Part shown: positions 60,455 to 64,000 of the stretch, one piece after another
How the letters are laid out: every line of letters starts with the position of its first letter
Numbering within the stretch: the stretch's first letter is position 1
Assembly: GCA_010645155.1 (NCBI GenBank)
Contig: CM021316.1
Coordinates: forward strand, 6,265,576-6,329,575
DNA: 64,000 bases
Origin: Tigriopus japonicus
Taxonomy: Eukaryota > Arthropoda > Copepoda > Harpacticoida > Harpacticidae
Direction of reading: 5' to 3'
Program-made: the position numbers and the translations under genes
The notes under the pieces: model-generated
Told to the model about the DNA's origin: nothing
Database searches by the model: none
Seen by the model: only the letters and a program-made list of their open reading frames with translations

Positions 60455-60511
60455 CCTGGACCAATGAGGAGCGGACAACCTGTGAGCATCAACCAATCAC
60501 AGCCTGCCATC
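60455..60511. promoter_or_regulatory. Two degenerate ER-stress-element-like sites
   Basis: On the minus strand 60465-60455 reads ATTGG-T-CCAGG, one base from the ERSE-II consensus ATTGG-N-CCACG. On the plus strand 60493-60511 reads CCAAT-N9-CCATC, two bases from the ERSE consensus CCAAT-N9-CCACG. Both lie 185-240 bp upstream of the PDIA4 start codon. PDIA4 is a known unfolded-protein-response target in vertebrates, which makes the sites plausible, but neither is exact. Confidence 0.25.
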
Positions 60512-60850
60512 TACACTACCAAACTCAAACTGAGGAGTGAGAGTTCCATGTACATTGCAGTCCTTTGCGTTGTACTCGCATCCACTAACAATATATGAGG
60601 TTCATGTACGCAGAAAATGAACATACCCACAGTTTTCAAGTATTTGGTTATTTTCTTTGGTTGTTTTATTAGAACACCACTTTATCGTCTAAAGGGAGAA
60701 TATTTTTATTATCACAGAGTTTGTCAAAGGTAATTATTGAATTACAAAAACATTAGGCAAGACTTCGTTTACAGGTTTCAACTTCAAAATGATTGATATC
60801 ATTCATTTGCTCATACACCATATTTTCTTCTTATCTGAACATAACTTATT

Positions 60851-63020
60851 TTACGTAACTCCCCCTGGGCTGAATGGACTGTCGTCTAATTTGGAATATC
60901 GAAGTCCTTTGCTTTCTGGAGATTCAAACAAACTGGCCGTCTCCTCCAAAGATCGATTTTTAGTCTCCGGCAAAGCCATATAAAAGACGAATAATCCAAT
61001 GATAGATATGACACCGTAAAACAAAAAAGTATAAGACTGGCCTGAAATTACAAAGCTCATGTTAGCTACCAGCGGATACTTCTTCAAATCGCAAGCTTAC
61101 CTATCAGACTCATCATGGACAGGAAAGACATAGAAACGAAGAGATTACTGCCCCAATTCACTGATGTGGCAATCCCACCACAAGTGGATCTGGCCCACGT
61201 GGGATAAATCTCTGTGTTGATGGTCCAAGGTAAAGGTCCCAAACCCGGAGCGAAGAAAAACAAATAAAGGCACATGAAAAACACGGCTAGACCGGCATAA
61301 CCACTCGGACACGCCTCCTTGATCCACGATGATGTGTTGGATAGGCATGATGAACTATGGACAAATCATGTTAACAAAACTCACTCTTATCAAGAAGCAC
61401 TTGGTCCTCTCAGTAAATTCAGTGCTTCTTGCTCTTATGCCTTATGATTAGGGCTCGGCTAATGTTGATATTTTATGTCCAAAAGTGATGATAAATTTGG
61501 AGAAAGTCGCTGAAAAATTGATGTCATTCTGGCCCATAAATATTCCATCTTGCCATTGATATGTCAAATTCTCCCAGAATTATGTCACGTTGGACCAAAA
61601 AATATAACAATTAAACTAACCAATTAAAATTGGTTTGTAAATCAAACAATTCTCGTTTTAGTTTAAATCGAGAAGCCTAAGTATTCTGAAAATGTTATCC
61701 TAACACATTCACTTGTAGAATGAAATGGAATTGGATGGATCAAGTAAAAATCGTCAATTGCAGATTTAGGGCCCATTTTCACACAGTTTATAGGTGTAAT
61801 TGCTTATCGGATGATTTTCACGGGCCTAAGAAAAGATGTAAAATCCACGCTAGTTTTGCTATCTGACTTTGGTCTTTTCTTTTCTCTTTTGCTCCTTCAA
61901 TAAAAGAAAATTTTGCCATCAAGGCGCCATATTCTTCGCAAGAGAAAGTTGATATGATGTTTGTTGCGATAAATACGAAAAGCTGCATCTTGCAACTTTA
62001 TCCGAGCCCTCTTTATGATTTACTGAATACCTGTTGGAAGCAATGCAGATCCCTTGGTTACTTTCAATATCCAAACAGAATCCACAACTAAGATCCAAAC
62101 ATTCTCCGCAAGAATGTGCTTGTTCACAAGGCAGAATTGAAGTGGGAGAATAATTCTGCGCCATTGGTGTGTGATTATTCATCAGGGCAAACGTGCCACT
62201 CAACAAAAACAGACTCAGGGCCACACCTCCCAATGAAAACATAAGCAATGGTCTGCGCCCTAGGGAAAGGAACCATAATATTGACCTTTCTCGCTTAATT
62301 CAGACTCTCTTGGTCTCGAAAATTACCTCGACTATCGATGAAGTAAAGTCCAACAAAGCAACAAATCATGTTGATGAAAGCGGTCAAAGACGCCAACCAA
62401 ATGGCCGTAGTTTCATTTTCCACACCCGCCATTTGAATGATGGTAGCACTGTAGTACATAACCGTGTTGATCCCGCAAAATTGCTGAAATGCTTGAAGCA
62501 AACATCCCACAATTAGCGCCTTTCGAATGCTTCCCACGGCCATAACTTCGGAAATTGAGATTTGGCGTTGATTTTCATCTTGCGATGCGGCAATTTTCAT
62601 CTCTTCCAACTCTTCTTGAACGTTATCGAAAGGGTTTCTGACCCGACTCAAAACCACTAAAGCCTCTTCTAAACGACCTGAAAGATCATTCTATGGAGTG
62701 ATAGTCCTCTATTTGGTTCAGATACGTACCTTTTTCTACCAGATATCGAGGTGATTCTGGCATGGGAAGGAATCCGAAGAATTGGATCACAGCTGGAATG
62801 GCACCTAAACCCAACATGTAACGCCAGCCTTCTTTGGAATTCGAGAAGATGCCACAAACCACACTTGCCAAGAATTGACCACCCGTGATGAATAATTGGT
62901 TTAGCATGACTAGACGACCCCTTTGTTTGGGCGGACTCACTTCGGAAATGTACAAGGGCACACCCATGCTAGCAAACCCAATTCCAATGCCAACCACCAA
63001 CCGACCAATGAGTAACGTCA
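60851..63020 (-). CDS. SLC2A13: SLC2A13/HMIT-like sugar transporter (5' end off window)
   Basis: A major-facilitator sugar transporter most like the proton/myo-inositol cotransporter HMIT. Five exons join in phase: 63020-62730, 62677-62327, 62259-62031, 61354-61101 and 61041-60851, the last 438 residues (human protein 648). Diagnostic segments are [66 protein letters not shown] with [27 protein letters not shown], the GRRPLL loop, [16 protein letters not shown] and [10 protein letters not shown]. Between helices IX and X a Cys-rich extracellular loop ([12 protein letters not shown]) resembles the HMIT-specific loop. Exon 1 here starts in mid-codon, so upstream exons for about four helices should lie beyond 64000. 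AATAAA on the minus strand at 60710-60705 is a candidate poly(A) signal. Confidence 0.88.
61355..62030 (-). other. Intron of the SLC2A13-like gene (676 nt)
   Basis: AT-rich intron that separates the extracellular-loop exon from the helix X exon. Nothing else seen. Confidence 0.6.
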
Positions 63021-64000
63021 CTAAATTAGGCAGAAAGGTGGAATTGTTTTATCCACTCGAAATACTAGATACCTAAAGTCTGACAATGTTGGATGAACAT
63101 TTGGTAATTCCACAGTCCAATTTCAAGAAGTTTTACTAACTTTCTAAAGAAGCGTGTATTTATATTATATGAACAAGTGCTCAACGTAATGAATAAAATT
63201 CAGGTTTTTGAAAGTGTTCGAAGTGATTGTGAGTGATTTTCAAATTAGAACCACATTCATGATGAAAGATGCAAACAATTTGAGATTGAAGATAGGTGGC
63301 TTAGCATGTTAAGGATTAAATAAAGTATAACGAGATGAAAACACAATATAAATAGACATCCTCAAATCTAATTTCAGAACAAAAGCTACGATTTTCTAGT
63401 TGAAAATCGCAACTTATGTAATTACTATATGTATCCATAATGGATACTATGTTATCCATTCCTAAAAATGTGCTTTTTGTAACAGATTTTTAATGTTTAA
63501 CGTATAACAATTCCTGCTGCCCTCCACATTTCACCTTTAAACGAATCAGCATTACACGTACAGGGTCAGGCAGAATCAGTGAAACATTAGATTTATGATC
63601 ATGATTAAGACCTTTTGGTGTGAGCAACAATTTCAAATGATAGATTAAAACATAACAGGATAAAGGAGAAGTGTCATGAAGCCCTGGACAAGGTGGCAAA
63701 AAGAGGACTCCCACGTTGGCCAATGTTTGAGATCATTGATTCATGAAAAAGATGGCTAAAACTGAAATTTGTCCCCACTACTTGTGGTTGAATCGTAAAA
63801 AAGGGCTACAAGGACCACTTTTGGTTGCACTTGAAGCAGCAAGGGATAATACCCAAGAGGAGGAATAAGCGCGTGCATGTTGTAACATTGATATCAAGAC
63901 GTTCCTGGCGGTAGTTTGGCTCAAAGGGGGACCTGACAAATAACATTCCATTATCTTATAGCATGTTGTATGCAAAACAACTTATTAAAGCAATGTTTTC
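63021..64000 (-). other. Upstream intron sequence of the SLC2A13-like gene
   Basis: No transporter exon recognised to the window edge. The 65-codon minus frame at 63778-63975 does not match the family N-terminus. Most likely a long intron. Confidence 0.5.

Noticed and set aside
1..64000. CRISPR arrays, operons, prophage or other prokaryotic systems
   Set aside because: The DNA is eukaryotic, with spliced genes. The tandem arrays lack repeat-spacer organisation.

Overview
The window is eukaryotic nuclear DNA. Its genes have spliced GT-AG introns, many only 55-100 nt long and a few of 1-3 kb. There are no operons, gene order alternates between strands, and transposon remnants fill the spaces. 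The gene set is metazoan (VPS41, PIGN, NOP9, MAT2B, PDIA4, SLC2A13). A Pointed/Ets-1 factor with a PNT domain, a short one-repeat TNF-receptor-like protein of the Wengen/Grindelwald kind and a degenerate CCTAA (arthropod telomere type) tract point to an arthropod. A crustacean such as a copepod is my inference, not a proof.

Layout: (1) 1-11 kb, housekeeping genes: VPS41 (+, first ~80 codons not visible), single-exon PIGN (-) tail to tail with it, and six-exon NOP9 (+). (2) 11.9-18 kb, MAT2B (+) with introns of 2.9 and 2.0 kb, convergent with (3) an Ets-1/Pointed-like factor (-, 18.2-20.9 kb). (4) 21-29.8 kb, a gene-free stretch with two small inverted-repeat elements. (5) 29.9-31.8 kb, a four-exon TNFR-like membrane receptor (+), followed by a decayed partial copy of its own large exon that carries a hAT-type MITE. 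(6) 33-43 kb, a transposon island: a ~32-bp minisatellite, a foldback element with tandem-repeat arms, a ~1.5-kb palindromic element with a hairpin MITE in one arm, and a three-layer nest of hAT-like elements with 8-bp target duplications. (7) 46.4-57.8 kb, an INF2/Form3-type formin (+) with an assembly gap at the expected FH1 position and no recognisable N-terminal exons. (8) 58.1-60.3 kb, PDIA4/ERp72 (-). (9) 60.9-63.0 kb, the 3' part of an SLC2A13/HMIT-like transporter (-) that runs off the right edge.

The genes do not form a pathway. They cover endolysosomal tethering, GPI-anchor synthesis, ribosome biogenesis, methionine metabolism, MAPK-controlled transcription, TNF signalling, actin dynamics, ER folding and sugar/inositol transport. 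The most novel material is the transposon island, above all a hAT-like element inserted into a near-identical copy of itself. No transposase gene was recognised, so these elements look non-autonomous.
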